A stretch of DNA of 9,297 nucleotides from Candidatus Sungiibacteriota bacterium (lineage in GTDB: Bacteria > Patescibacteriota > Minisyncoccia > Sungbacterales > JACQCQ01), in contig JACOZA010000096.1 in NCBI GenBank assembly GCA_016181565.1, forward strand, positions 1 through 9,297, in the 5' to 3' direction. The notes beneath the pieces are model-generated. The model did not search any database and was not told the DNA's origin. It was given only the letters and a program-made list of their open reading frames with translations. Shown here one piece after another: positions 1 to 7,266 of the stretch. How positions within the stretch are numbered: position 1 is the first letter of the stretch; every line of letters begins with the position of its first letter. A program made the position numbers and the translations under genes.

Positions 1-2113
1 TCCCGAAGACCGCTTTCTTAATTTCTTCTTCTAGCTGGCCGATGAACTGATGCGTCAGGGTAAGATTTAGGCGGTACTTGCGAGCTTCAGACAGCATGGT
101 GCCAATGGATTTGGTAGTCACGTTCTGGAACTCATCAAGGTACAGATAAAAATCATGGCGCTCCTCTTCAGAAACATTGGTGCGCGAAAGCGAGGCCAGC
201 AGGAGTTTGCTGACAAGAATAAGGCCCAGGAGCGCGGAGCTCGTCTCGCCCAAACGCCCTTTGGAGAGGTCAATCAGGAGAATTTTCTTTTCGTCCATCG
301 CGCGGCGGAAATCGAACGCGGATTTCGACTGCGCAATAATCGGGCGCATGATGTCGCTCGAAAGGAAAGCGTCGAACTTTGACGTCACGTAGGGCACCAT
401 ATTGACGAGCGCCGCTTCGCCCCCGGCGCGCTCCGCAATCTGCGTCCAAAACATTTTTACGAGAATGTTGCTGCAGCGCTCAAGCTTGTAGTCCCGGAAA
501 GTTTTATCCGCGAATACCCGCCGGATTTCAAGAAGCGTGTTGCCGGAGGCCGGATCTTCCATAACCAAAAGCCCGGCATTCCGGAAATACTGCTCAAACT
601 GGGGCCCGCCGGCAATCGACATATTGAAAAGCTTGTCGAAAATCGCCAGGAGCTCATTGAGCAAGAGAGTTTTTTGCTCGGGGAAGCGCTCGTCGTACTC
701 CAGCATATTGAGCCCCAGGGGGCGCTCGGTATCGCCGGGATCGAAATAAATCACATCGTCAATCCGATGATCCGGGATAAGTCCCAAGGCGTACTCCGGC
801 AGGTCGCCGTGCGGGTCAATCACGCAAAGCCCCTCGCCGGCTTTGATATCCTCGGCCAGCATGGTCTTTAAAAAATTGGACTTGCCGGTCCCGGTCTGGC
901 CAATGATATAAAGATGCCGCCGCCTGTCCTCGCGCGCCAGGCGCACCGGTGTTTCAATGCCGCGAAAAACATTAAAGCCCAAGGGCAGTCCTTGCTTCGG
1001 CAGATCCGGAGGCGGCGCGGATTCTCTGGATTTCAGATTTCCGATTTGCGGAACTTCAAGCGGCGCGTTCGGAAAATGATATATGCTTGTCAGCTCCGAG
1101 GCCGAGAGCAGCATCAGATGTTTTTCTTCCCACAGACGGAATGAGTATTCAAAAGCGGCGTGCGGCAAGATTCTCTTTTTCTCTCGGACAAAACGCAAAC
1201 TGTTTAAATTGGGCTCGTTCAATTGCAGGAACGCCTGCTCGAGCGATTGCAAAATCATATCAGCGCGCTCTCCCGAGGGAGCAGAGGCCACCAGTCGCAG
1301 ATTCACATCGAAAAGCGCCCGTGCGGCTTTCTCCTGGAGAGCTTTGCCGCGGGCTTCGTCCGCGGGTGAGACCCAGCGAGGTTCTCCCTCCGGTTTCTTA
1401 GCCTTGGGGCCGGCCACGATGTCTTTTAAAATCTTGCCGCCCGTGGGCGATTTTTCTCCTTTCTGGTAACGCTCGGCTGCGGCCAAGATCCGCTTGCGGA
1501 CTTTCGACGGCGCCGGGCGAAATACCACTTGGAGCGCCGCGCCCTCCGTCTCCTCATCGAGCTTTGTGAATACCGACGCGATAACTTTCAGCGGATCGGC
1601 TTCCAGTGTTTTATAGGTGCGAAGGGGCAGCAACTGTCCGGCGGCGAGCGCGGCGTGGGAGATAGCGACCTGCCCATCGGGTGTGAAGATGTTGTAGTCG
1701 ACCACGCGTTCAACCGCGGCATCGGGATAGTAAGCATGCACCAGTTTCTCGACCGCGTCTGCCGAGCGCCGAGGGACCGCAATATAGAAAGAGAGTTCCG
1801 TGCTTCGCGCCGGAACGGTGAGCTCGAGGGCGATCCAAGGCGAACCGCTGAAAAATCCCCCGCCCTTGATAACCGACAGTCCCGAGTAGAACTGCTCCAT
1901 CACGCCAATTTTTTCGCGCAGCCGTTCAAGACCGCCCGCTTCTTCGGTGGCCACTGCCGTCGGCAGGCGCACGGAAAGCAGAACTAGATTCATCGCACGC
2001 TGAATGCGGATGCGCCGCACGAGCCAATAAAAAAAGACCCACCCTCCGATTGCGAAAAAGAGAACGGCGATTCCCGCGGTATAGAGATAGAGAATAAAGA
2101 GCGAATCCTGCAT
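1..2113 (-). CDS. VirD4/TraD-like type IV secretion ATPase (C-terminus cut by window edge)
   Basis: This is a hexameric-type P-loop ATPase of the VirD4/TraD/HerA superfamily, expected at the inner membrane, where it would drive substrate (DNA or protein) transfer through a type IV secretion- or pilus-like machine. I translated 704 codons; the frame is still open at base 1. Residues 5-32 form one hydrophobic helix followed by an Arg-rich stop-transfer (RRIRIQR). Residues 36-390 are a soluble domain I cannot tie to a function. The ATPase core follows: Walker A GQTGTGKS at 405-412, a DPHGD motif at 433-437 (equivalent to the DPKGE of VirD4), a LLIDLSKG strand around D615, Walker B LYLDEFQN with D660 and E661, and LTHQF around H688. 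Little beyond the last ATPase elements should be missing. The ATG at 2113 lies 12 bases after the upstream gene's stop, and no Shine-Dalgarno sequence is visible. Family assignment is secure; the substrate is unknown. Confidence 0.9.
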   Translation of the reverse strand, partial: MQDSLFILYLYTAGIAVLFFAIGGWVFFYWLVRRIRIQRAMNLVLLSVRLPTAVATEEAGGLERLREKIGVMEQFYSGLSVIKGGGFFSGSPWIALELTVPARSTELSFYIAVPRRSADAVEKLVHAYYPDAAVERVVDYNIFTPDGQVAISHAALAAGQLLPLRTYKTLEADPLKVIASVFTKLDEETEGAALQVVFRPAPSKVRKRILAAAERYQKGEKSPTGGKILKDIVAGPKAKKPEGEPRWVSPADEARGKALQEKAARALFDVNLRLVASAPSGERADMILQSLEQAFLQLNEPNLNSLRFVREKKRILPHAAFEYSFRLWEEKHLMLLSASELTSIYHFPNAPLEVPQIGNLKSRESAPPPDLPKQGLPLGFNVFRGIETPVRLAREDRRRHLYIIGQTGTGKSNFLKTMLAEDIKAGEGLCVIDPHGDLPEYALGLIPDHRIDDVIYFDPGDTERPLGLNMLEYDERFPEQKTLLLNELLAIFDKLFNMSIAGGPQFEQYFRNAGLLVMEDPASGNTLLEIRRVFADKTFRDYKLERCSNILVKMFWTQIAERAGGEAALVNMVPYVTSKFDAFLSSDIMRPIIAQSKSAFDFRRAMDEKKILLIDLSKGRLGETSSALLGLILVSKLLLASLSRTNVSEEERHDFYLYLDEFQNVTTKSIGTMLSEARKYRLNLTLTHQFIGQLEEEIKKAVFG

Positions 2114-2124
2114 GGGTGTTTCAA

Positions 2125-2529
2125 TTATTGCGGACGCAGTTTGCCGGCCGCCACGAGCTTTTCGTAGTAGTGATCGGCAAGTTCATCGTGAAGCGCATCA
2201 ATTAGATACGGAGTTTCAGCTTCAGCCTTTCTAACCGCTGGGAGGATTCCTCTGGCCAAGGCGATACCGATTAGGTCATTCAGCGCTTGATCGTTGCCGG
2301 GCAGGGCACGACTTCCCGCGGATGTCGCGGGGGACGCGGCCAGCGACGGCGAGGGTGGAGACGATGGAGCTAATTCCTTCGCCTGGTCACGAAAAACGCC
2401 CCGGAAGATTTCCTTGGCCTCAACTCGGCCTCCGGCTTTTTCAAACAGGCGCTTTTTTTCTTCAAAACGCCGCAGAAGCTCCGCTTCATCAATATGTTCT
2501 GCGGCATTCCGCGCTGGCAATTCGGGCAT
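2125..2529 (-). CDS. Conserved-looking helical protein of unknown function, TraD-adjacent (134 aa)
   Basis: Function not recognised. The protein has two parts. Residues 8-53 are a charged helical segment. Residues 54-79 are a Pro/Ser/Ala-rich linker with low complexity. Residues 80-131 are a compact C-terminal domain predicted helical, with the dense stretch PYLIDALHDELADHYYEKL at 107-125. There is no signal peptide, membrane helix or cysteine, so it is probably cytoplasmic. The stop codon lies 11 bases before the ATG of the TraD-like ATPase, so the two are almost certainly co-transcribed and probably translationally linked. From memory, short proteins with a similar C-terminal pattern precede TraD-like genes in other Parcubacteria, which suggests an ATPase partner or adaptor; this is inference. 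Ordinary codon use and the tight spacing support a real gene. The ribosome binding site is weak (a GAGAAAG about 12 bases upstream). Confidence 0.8.
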   Translation of the reverse strand: MPELPARNAAEHIDEAELLRRFEEKKRLFEKAGGRVEAKEIFRGVFRDQAKELAPSSPPSPSLAASPATSAGSRALPGNDQALNDLIGIALARGILPAVRKAEAETPYLIDALHDELADHYYEKLVAAGKLRPQ

Positions 2530-2560
2530 GATTATTAAAGACTTTCTCGCTTCTCAATTA

Positions 2561-2589
2561 ATTATATGCGGTATTTCGTTTTCGAAAAA
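2561..2589 (-). promoter_or_regulatory. Possible promoter before the 134-aa gene
   Basis: The 126-base gap 2530-2655 contains a perfect TATAAT on the minus strand (2566-2561). The -35 position at 17-base spacing (2589-2584, TTTTTC) is poor. A start near 2554 would give a leader of about 25 bases before the ATG at 2529. The gap is AT-rich near this box and otherwise shows no gene; the palindrome TTTTCGAAAA lies inside it. It could give the ATPase gene pair its own transcription in addition to read-through from upstream. Confidence 0.35.
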
Positions 2590-2655
2590 TTTTACCAGCG
2601 CACGTCTCACACCCTCTTACAAAGCCCGGAGAGAATTTAGAATAAGGCGCATTGA

Positions 2656-2982
2656 TCAGGGCTGCGGCAGCGAAGCGCCGCGCTCGCGAAGTTCGTCCTT
2701 CAAACGTGATATCTCCTCAAGGAGCATCTCTTCAAAGTCAATCCCCCGCTCGCGAAGCCAAAGAACAGCGCTCTCCGGCGGCACACTCGAGGTCATTTTT
2801 TCAAACTCCGTCCGATCCAGCGGCGCAAGCCGCTCGATAATCCGCGTGGTGAAACGCAAGCCGGCAAGATCCGTCAGCGAGCGAATAAGAGCGAGTTTTT
2901 CTTCCTCGGCGAGCGACATGAGGCCAAGCTCTTCGATGAGATTGCCCTTGAGCGCTTGCTCGATCAGCGACTGGTCTGCCAT
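2656..2982 (-). CDS. Small acidic helical protein, DUF5663-like (108 aa)
   Basis: Function unknown. The whole protein is predicted helical, without cysteine, signal peptide or membrane segment. Residues 14-60 have the pattern LIEELGLMSLAEEEKLALI followed by a helix with RFTTRIIERL and then LAPLDRTEFEKM. This leucine/glutamate arrangement resembles, from memory, the short DUF5663-type modules common in Patescibacteria. Residues 85-102 continue as a charged amphipathic helix. The gene starts 17 bases after the stop of the large membrane protein gene and its upstream sequence is T-rich without a Shine-Dalgarno motif, so it is probably carried on the same transcript. It ends in TGA, in line with the standard code. 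A cytoplasmic accessory role in the neighbouring secretion-type locus is plausible but is based only on position. Confidence 0.8.
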   Translation of the reverse strand: MADQSLIEQALKGNLIEELGLMSLAEEEKLALIRSLTDLAGLRFTTRIIERLAPLDRTEFEKMTSSVPPESAVLWLRERGIDFEEMLLEEISRLKDELRERGASLPQP

Positions 2983-2999
2983 AAAAATTGAAAAAACCG

Positions 3000-5900
3000 T
3001 TAGCCCTTATTATTAATAAGCATGTATTGCTGAATAAATTTTGAAACGGGCATTGATCTCACTGCCGCAGCTTCTTCAGCGTCAAGATTCTTAAGCACTC
3101 CCCGCACCCGGTTCTGGAAGCGCATATAATCCATCCACCGGACATGGCTCGGTTTGTTGGGTCTCACCCACGGATATTCGCTGTCGACCGCCGGCAGCGG
3201 CCACTCTTGATCTTTACTGAACGGCAAAGGCATGAATCGTTTCTGCAGCAGCTCGCTGATGGAGAGACCCCGAATCGCCTCATAATATTCCTGCCGCAAA
3301 CCCGAAACTTGGCGAACCACCGTCTCGGAAATTTGAGCGGCGGCTTCGTTTGTGACTTCTCCTGTTCCCGGCGCCGCCTCACTAACCGCTACATCACCAG
3401 CTTCTCCGGGATACCCCAAACTGATCGCGGCAGTGTCTCCCTTGATATTCACGGTTTCGGCAGCGCTGGGGAGAACGAACTGCCGCATCTCTTCGGCGTT
3501 CACCCATGCTTCACGCAAGGCGGTTCCCGAGAACCCTCCCTCCGCCATGAGTTTCACCGGGACTTTTACAATTTTTCTGATCCCTTCATCGGCGTTCCAC
3601 ATGCCGACGCCGTCTCTCACGGCGTAACGATTCCAGCGCACCTTGTTTGTAAATTCTTTCAACTGCTCTTTCAAGGCTTTAGCTTTTTCGGGATCACCGA
3701 ACCGCTCTTTCAGATTCGCCATGACCGAATCAATCTCCTCGCGCTTGAAACCGATCGAGTCTCCCGGATGATACACCTTCTTTAGCTGACCGCCCGCCTC
3801 CAGCGTTTTCTTGGTGCGTTTCCATAATTCCTCCTCGGCCCAAATGCGCTCCGCGGGATCAAGTTGCGTTCCTTTCTTATCAAGATACAAAGCAATGGCT
3901 TTGCGCGCTTCGTGGATCGGCCCTTCACCGGGTTTAACGGTAATGACAAACTCTTTTATATTCTCAACCGATTCCGGGATGGGCGTCGTGCCTTCACGAA
4001 CCGACGGCAGGTCCCCCGCTGCTTCCTGCGGTTGAATCAATGCGCCAGCCGCTCCCTTTGATCGAACCGCTTCGCTGGCTGATAACTCTGACCCCCGCGA
4101 GCCCGACGCCGCTTCTGCTATCTCTTTATACCCAAGCATTTTCCGAATGAGAGGAATTCCAATAAACGTTAGCGCACCAGTCGATAATCCCCAGACTCGT
4201 CGTGCTTTTTCTTTGTCCCATTCTTCTTTTGCGAATGTTGTCTCTTCCTTTCTTATTATCTTCGTGAAATCTTTAACATTTTCAGGACTAAGTTGCAGCC
4301 AACCTTTTACATCTTCCAAATCTTTTTCATATCGCTCTTGCAGTTTCTCGTACGCAGGCCGAACAGCCGCCCACGCATGATTTATCTCGGCATAAGCCGC
4401 CAATTGAATCATCCGCTCCGCCGCCTCGCCATGCATCAGTCCGGAAACATCATCCGCTAATTTAGCCAATGCAGATTCGCGTCTTCGTCGAAGCCCTTCG
4501 TAAGCTAAGAATGCTGAACCGGCTGCAGCAATTGACTGGCGTACACCCATTGCGACCCAGCCAGCCGGCGTCAAAGCCCCGGCGGCGAAACCAGCGGCGA
4601 AAATGGAAGTGCCGCTTAGGCCAATTGAGAGCGAGCCGCTAACGCCGGATCTAACGTTTACTCCGCGATACAATGCCGAGCTCCAGAAACCCCTCGGCTT
4701 TGCGCCGAGTTTTGTCAGATTCATCTCTCCCAGCCACTTCCAGCCCCTTCGGACTTTTTCGAAACTCCCGGTAATCTCCGCCCGCTTCTCAAAAAGCGCC
4801 GTCTGCTCGAGTATGAACTTATGGATGTCGCCCGCGACGTATTCGGCTCTGGCCTTGTCGTAGCGTTCGGTGGCGCGAGCAAGCTCACCCGCGCCCATAG
4901 CTGAATTCCGCTCGACTTCTGCCAGCCACGCCCGCGCATCTTCCAATTCTTTCCGAGCTACTGATTCATCCCGCGGAAGATTTGTTAGCTGCTCCGCCGC
5001 CTCGACAACAGGCACTCCACCTTCAGGTCTAGATTCGGGTGCTGCGCCTTCATAAAATTCAGCGCGCACTTCTTCTTCCTGTTCGCGTTTCAACACCGCC
5101 TTGCGATAAGCCTCCTCCTGCTCGCGCAATAATTCCAGATCATCTTTATCCGCAACGGGATTGACAACGGTTTCTTTGCCCGTTACTGGAGCACTCCCCG
5201 GCACGAGCCGCCGGCCGGGTAATCCGCCTCCTTTCCGGATCGCCGCATCGACATCTCGCTTCGCCTGCAAACGAATTAGATCCTCCTCAGAAATCTCCCC
5301 TCCCCGTTGCATTTCTTCGCCCTCTTCATCAGCAAGACCCTGATAGTCGCTACGCCTGCTTAATGCTCGGACTGCGGCATCCTGCAAATCTGTTTGCTCA
5401 ACAGCATCAGCGATCGCCCCCAGATTTGCAGTATTTATAAAGTTTTTTTGCTGCGCTTCTTTCTTTTCCCGATCTTTGCGGATACCAGCATTCATTCTCT
5501 CTCGCTCTCTATTCACGCGCTCTTTCCACTCGCCCCAATCAAAACCGAGATCGCTGTAAAACTGCCTCTGGAGTCGTCTAATACCTGGTTCGCTGACACC
5601 AGCGTCTTCGAGCGCCTTCCATGCCGTTTCTACTCGCAGATTCTCCAATGGATTACGGATTCTTCCATGCCGCCCAAATGGCGTACGGGCGACATTCTGA
5701 ATCCCAAATTCGATAGCCTCCTTAAGTTCTTTTATTCGCTCCTCTATTTCTGTTGCGCTTGGACTTACTTTATCTCTCTCGGCTCTCACCGTTTCGGCTT
5801 GGGCCTTTAATTTTTCCAAATTAAATGATTGCCCCATCAAAGTCTCATTTTCAGTTGCCCGTATGACGGCCTCTAGATCTTCAGCGCCCGGATCAATAAT

Positions 5901-6848
5901 CTGGCGTATGTGATCTTCGATCTCTTTCACTTTTGGATCCTCCAAAGGATCGACTGGATCCTCGCCTCTTTTAGCTGCCGCTTGGGCAGCGCGAATTGCA
6001 CTAATCAAAGCCAGGCCCAATTTATTTTCTAGCCCTCTTGCTTCATGAGAATCGAGACTCACTATCTTTTCATCCGCCACTCCCTGCGCCGATGGGACGA
6101 TCTTCCGCGCTCTCAAGGCCTCTTCAACCCTGGCCCTTTCGGTATCAATATCGTATCCGTGCCGCAGCAATACATCGTGCGCAAACTCTTCAATCTCCTC
6201 ATCGTTGATACGTGTAGTTCTTTTCAGTTTCTGGATTTCTTGCAAAACTTTTTCATACCGCAAAGGATCACGATATGCCTTCGTTTTGGGGTCAATCGGA
6301 GATTCTTCAGTGATGATTTCCACCGCTTCTGTAAGCGCATCCGCGAGCGGCTGTTTTAATTTTTCCAGATTAGCCGCGGCGCGCTGACTGCGTTCATGGC
6401 GCTCGAACGCCGCATCGCGTCTATTTTGTGCTAGAGCATTTTCCCCCACACTACGCTTCGCGATAAACTCGCCTTCTAACCGGTCTCGGTCTTCACGTGT
6501 GGGTCCCAAAACAGGTTCATTAACTTCTCCCGCGTGCTCGTCCGCTTTAACTGCAGGTGTGGCGCGCGATGCCAAATCTGCCTCCATTTCGGAACGCGCC
6601 GTATCTATCGTAGTGCTCTTGGGACCAAAAGAAATCCTCCCTTCCTTGCCGGGAGGACTTTTATATCGCTCTGCTTTGAGTGCGGCTTTCCGCAAAGCCT
6701 CGAATTGGTCTATATCTTCGGGGGTATGCTGTTTCTCTCCGGCAACACTGCCGGAACCGCCCGCAACAGGCGGCCTTTCATTCTTTGCCGCCAGAACTTC
6801 ACCAATTGATGCTAACGGTTTGGGGCCCTTGTCCGGAGATCGTGCCAT
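3000..6848 (-). CDS. Giant membrane-anchored protein with LysM-like module, T4SS-locus type (1282 aa)
   Basis: No enzyme family recognised. Residues 1-730 are hydrophilic, highly charged and mostly helical with coiled-coil-like stretches and Pro/Gly-rich linkers; there is no signal peptide. Residues about 738-785 are a long Gly/Ala-rich hydrophobic region, either two short helices or a hairpin. A charged helical segment follows, then a second hydrophobic helix at 886-902. Residues about 963-1047 look like a degenerate LysM module, with EFVITVKPGEG at 966-976 and a second arm HPGDSIGF around D1030. The C-terminal 150 residues include an aromatic/proline-rich stretch (EWPLPAVDSEYPWVRP). Large proteins of this style sit beside VirB4/TraD-like genes in Patescibacteria, so a structural, cell-wall-contacting part of the transfer machine is my best guess. 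The ATG at 6848 (MARSPDKG) is chosen because an AAGGA precedes it closely and the further 69 codons of open frame up to 7055 cross two hairpins and a competing ORF. A weak promoter (TTGTCG-17-TAAGCT) lies just before it. Confidence 0.8.
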   Translation of the reverse strand: MARSPDKGPKPLASIGEVLAAKNERPPVAGGSGSVAGEKQHTPEDIDQFEALRKAALKAERYKSPPGKEGRISFGPKSTTIDTARSEMEADLASRATPAVKADEHAGEVNEPVLGPTREDRDRLEGEFIAKRSVGENALAQNRRDAAFERHERSQRAAANLEKLKQPLADALTEAVEIITEESPIDPKTKAYRDPLRYEKVLQEIQKLKRTTRINDEEIEEFAHDVLLRHGYDIDTERARVEEALRARKIVPSAQGVADEKIVSLDSHEARGLENKLGLALISAIRAAQAAAKRGEDPVDPLEDPKVKEIEDHIRQIIDPGAEDLEAVIRATENETLMGQSFNLEKLKAQAETVRAERDKVSPSATEIEERIKELKEAIEFGIQNVARTPFGRHGRIRNPLENLRVETAWKALEDAGVSEPGIRRLQRQFYSDLGFDWGEWKERVNRERERMNAGIRKDREKKEAQQKNFINTANLGAIADAVEQTDLQDAAVRALSRRSDYQGLADEEGEEMQRGGEISEEDLIRLQAKRDVDAAIRKGGGLPGRRLVPGSAPVTGKETVVNPVADKDDLELLREQEEAYRKAVLKREQEEEVRAEFYEGAAPESRPEGGVPVVEAAEQLTNLPRDESVARKELEDARAWLAEVERNSAMGAGELARATERYDKARAEYVAGDIHKFILEQTALFEKRAEITGSFEKVRRGWKWLGEMNLTKLGAKPRGFWSSALYRGVNVRSGVSGSLSIGLSGTSIFAAGFAAGALTPAGWVAMGVRQSIAAAGSAFLAYEGLRRRRESALAKLADDVSGLMHGEAAERMIQLAAYAEINHAWAAVRPAYEKLQERYEKDLEDVKGWLQLSPENVKDFTKIIRKEETTFAKEEWDKEKARRVWGLSTGALTFIGIPLIRKMLGYKEIAEAASGSRGSELSASEAVRSKGAAGALIQPQEAAGDLPSVREGTTPIPESVENIKEFVITVKPGEGPIHEARKAIALYLDKKGTQLDPAERIWAEEELWKRTKKTLEAGGQLKKVYHPGDSIGFKREEIDSVMANLKERFGDPEKAKALKEQLKEFTNKVRWNRYAVRDGVGMWNADEGIRKIVKVPVKLMAEGGFSGTALREAWVNAEEMRQFVLPSAAETVNIKGDTAAISLGYPGEAGDVAVSEAAPGTGEVTNEAAAQISETVVRQVSGLRQEYYEAIRGLSISELLQKRFMPLPFSKDQEWPLPAVDSEYPWVRPNKPSHVRWMDYMRFQNRVRGVLKNLDAEEAAAVRSMPVSKFIQQYMLINNKG

Positions 6849-6898
6849 TATCCTTAGCTTACAAAAAATACGTCTTAACGACAACAAAGACCGAAAGC

Positions 6899-6921
6899 TA
6901 AAAAGCGGTTCAAAGACCGCT
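6899..6921 (-). terminator. Rho-independent terminator-like hairpin, proximal to the giant gene
   Basis: On the minus strand AGCGGT (6921-6916) pairs perfectly with ACCGCT (6909-6904) around a six-base loop, and the stem runs straight into TTTTT (6904-6900). The plus strand has no matching T run after the stem, so termination is on the minus strand. It would end transcripts from the 7.2-kb region before they reach the giant gene at 6848, which implies that something is transcribed on the minus strand upstream. Confidence 0.6.
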
Positions 6922-6932
6922 AAAAATGATTC

Positions 6933-6962
6933 AGGGCCGGCTCTCATCGAGAGCGCGGCCCT
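6933..6962 (-). terminator. Strong GC-rich hairpin overlapping the end of the Cys-rich ORF
   Basis: AGGGCCGGCTCTC at 6933-6945 pairs over 13 bases with GAGAGCGCGGCCCT at 6949-6962, with one bulged C and a three-base loop. On the minus strand an ATTTTT follows five bases after the stem, then the second hairpin at 6921-6904. The TGA stop of the small ORF (6946-6944) sits at the loop edge. It may be part of a tandem terminator or a 3' stabilising structure. Confidence 0.5.
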
Positions 6963-7174
6963 TTGTGTGCGATCAGCCATTGTCTGCGTCCACGCATACA
7001 GCGTGAGCAGTGCGCGCCTTCGTCGCAACGGACGCACACGGGGTCTTGGGGGCAAAAACAGGTCGGCGCCAACTTCGGTGGCTCCGGGGAGAAAGTTGCG
7101 GCCTTGCCCGCGCCTTGCGCAAGCCGCGCACGCGGCCTCCGTCTAGGCCCGCTCGCCGCATACTTTTTCCGCAT
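6944..7174 (-). CDS. Possible small Arg-rich six-cysteine (zinc-ribbon-like) protein (76 aa)
   Basis: Not recognised as a known family. Residues 1-25 are strongly basic. Residues 39-59 hold six cysteines spaced C-x-C-x5-C-x2-C-x5-C-x2-C (C39, C41, C47, C50, C56, C59) with H55 and H70 nearby, a layout that could bind one or two zinc ions or a metal cluster. The ATG at 7174 has AAGAGG seven bases upstream. An in-frame TTG at 7207 with GAGGAGG five bases upstream would give 87 residues. A promoter-like pair lies 93 bases before the ATG and two hairpins follow the stop, so the ORF fits a complete transcription unit. The 69-codon upward extension of the giant gene's frame overlaps it in another frame and lacks such signals. 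Against it: the region is GC-rich and palindromic, so the ORF could be a chance frame across a structured RNA. I consider a real gene about as likely as not. Confidence 0.42.
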   Translation of the reverse strand: MRKKYAASGPRRRPRARLAQGAGKAATFSPEPPKLAPTCFCPQDPVCVRCDEGAHCSRCMRGRRQWLIAHKGPRSR

Positions 7175-7238
7175 CTCGCTGCCTCTTAGCAAAAGACTAT
7201 CCCTCAAAGTGGCCTCCTCGCAAGCGCTTGCCCGCGCC
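7103..7238 (-). repeat. Palindrome- and repeat-rich GC segment
   Basis: The 12-mer CTTGCCCGCGCC occurs twice on the plus strand (7103-7114 and 7227-7238). The segment also holds a perfect 12-base palindrome GCAAGCGCTTGC (7220-7231), a 10-base palindrome CTTGCGCAAG (7114-7123) and a stem GCCGCG/CGCGGC with a two-base loop (7123-7136). In the minus-strand transcript the first copy and palindrome lie directly before the GAGGAGG motif, so they could fold over the translation start; the second copy lies within the small ORF. Confidence 0.5.
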
Positions 7239-7266
7239 AATGGGTTAGCGTTAGAAACTTTTTTTA

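Noticed and set aside
2656..2658. TGA read as glycine (Gracilibacteria-type code)
   Set aside because: No in-frame TGA occurs inside the well-supported genes, and the gene ends sensibly at this TGA.
2294..3016. Long plus-strand open frame of 240 codons
   Set aside because: Antisense to two minus-strand genes with coherent helical proteins; its product is Ser/Arg-rich, typical of a shadow frame.
3144..3785. Plus-strand open frame of 213 codons inside the giant gene
   Set aside because: Antisense shadow; no recognisable domain or ribosome binding site, and the minus-strand protein carries the LysM-like pattern here.
6899..7260. RNase P RNA or tmRNA as the identity of the structured region (size is suitable)
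   Set aside because: I could not find the conserved RNase P core motifs or a tRNA-like T-loop/CCA end. A covariance search would settle it.
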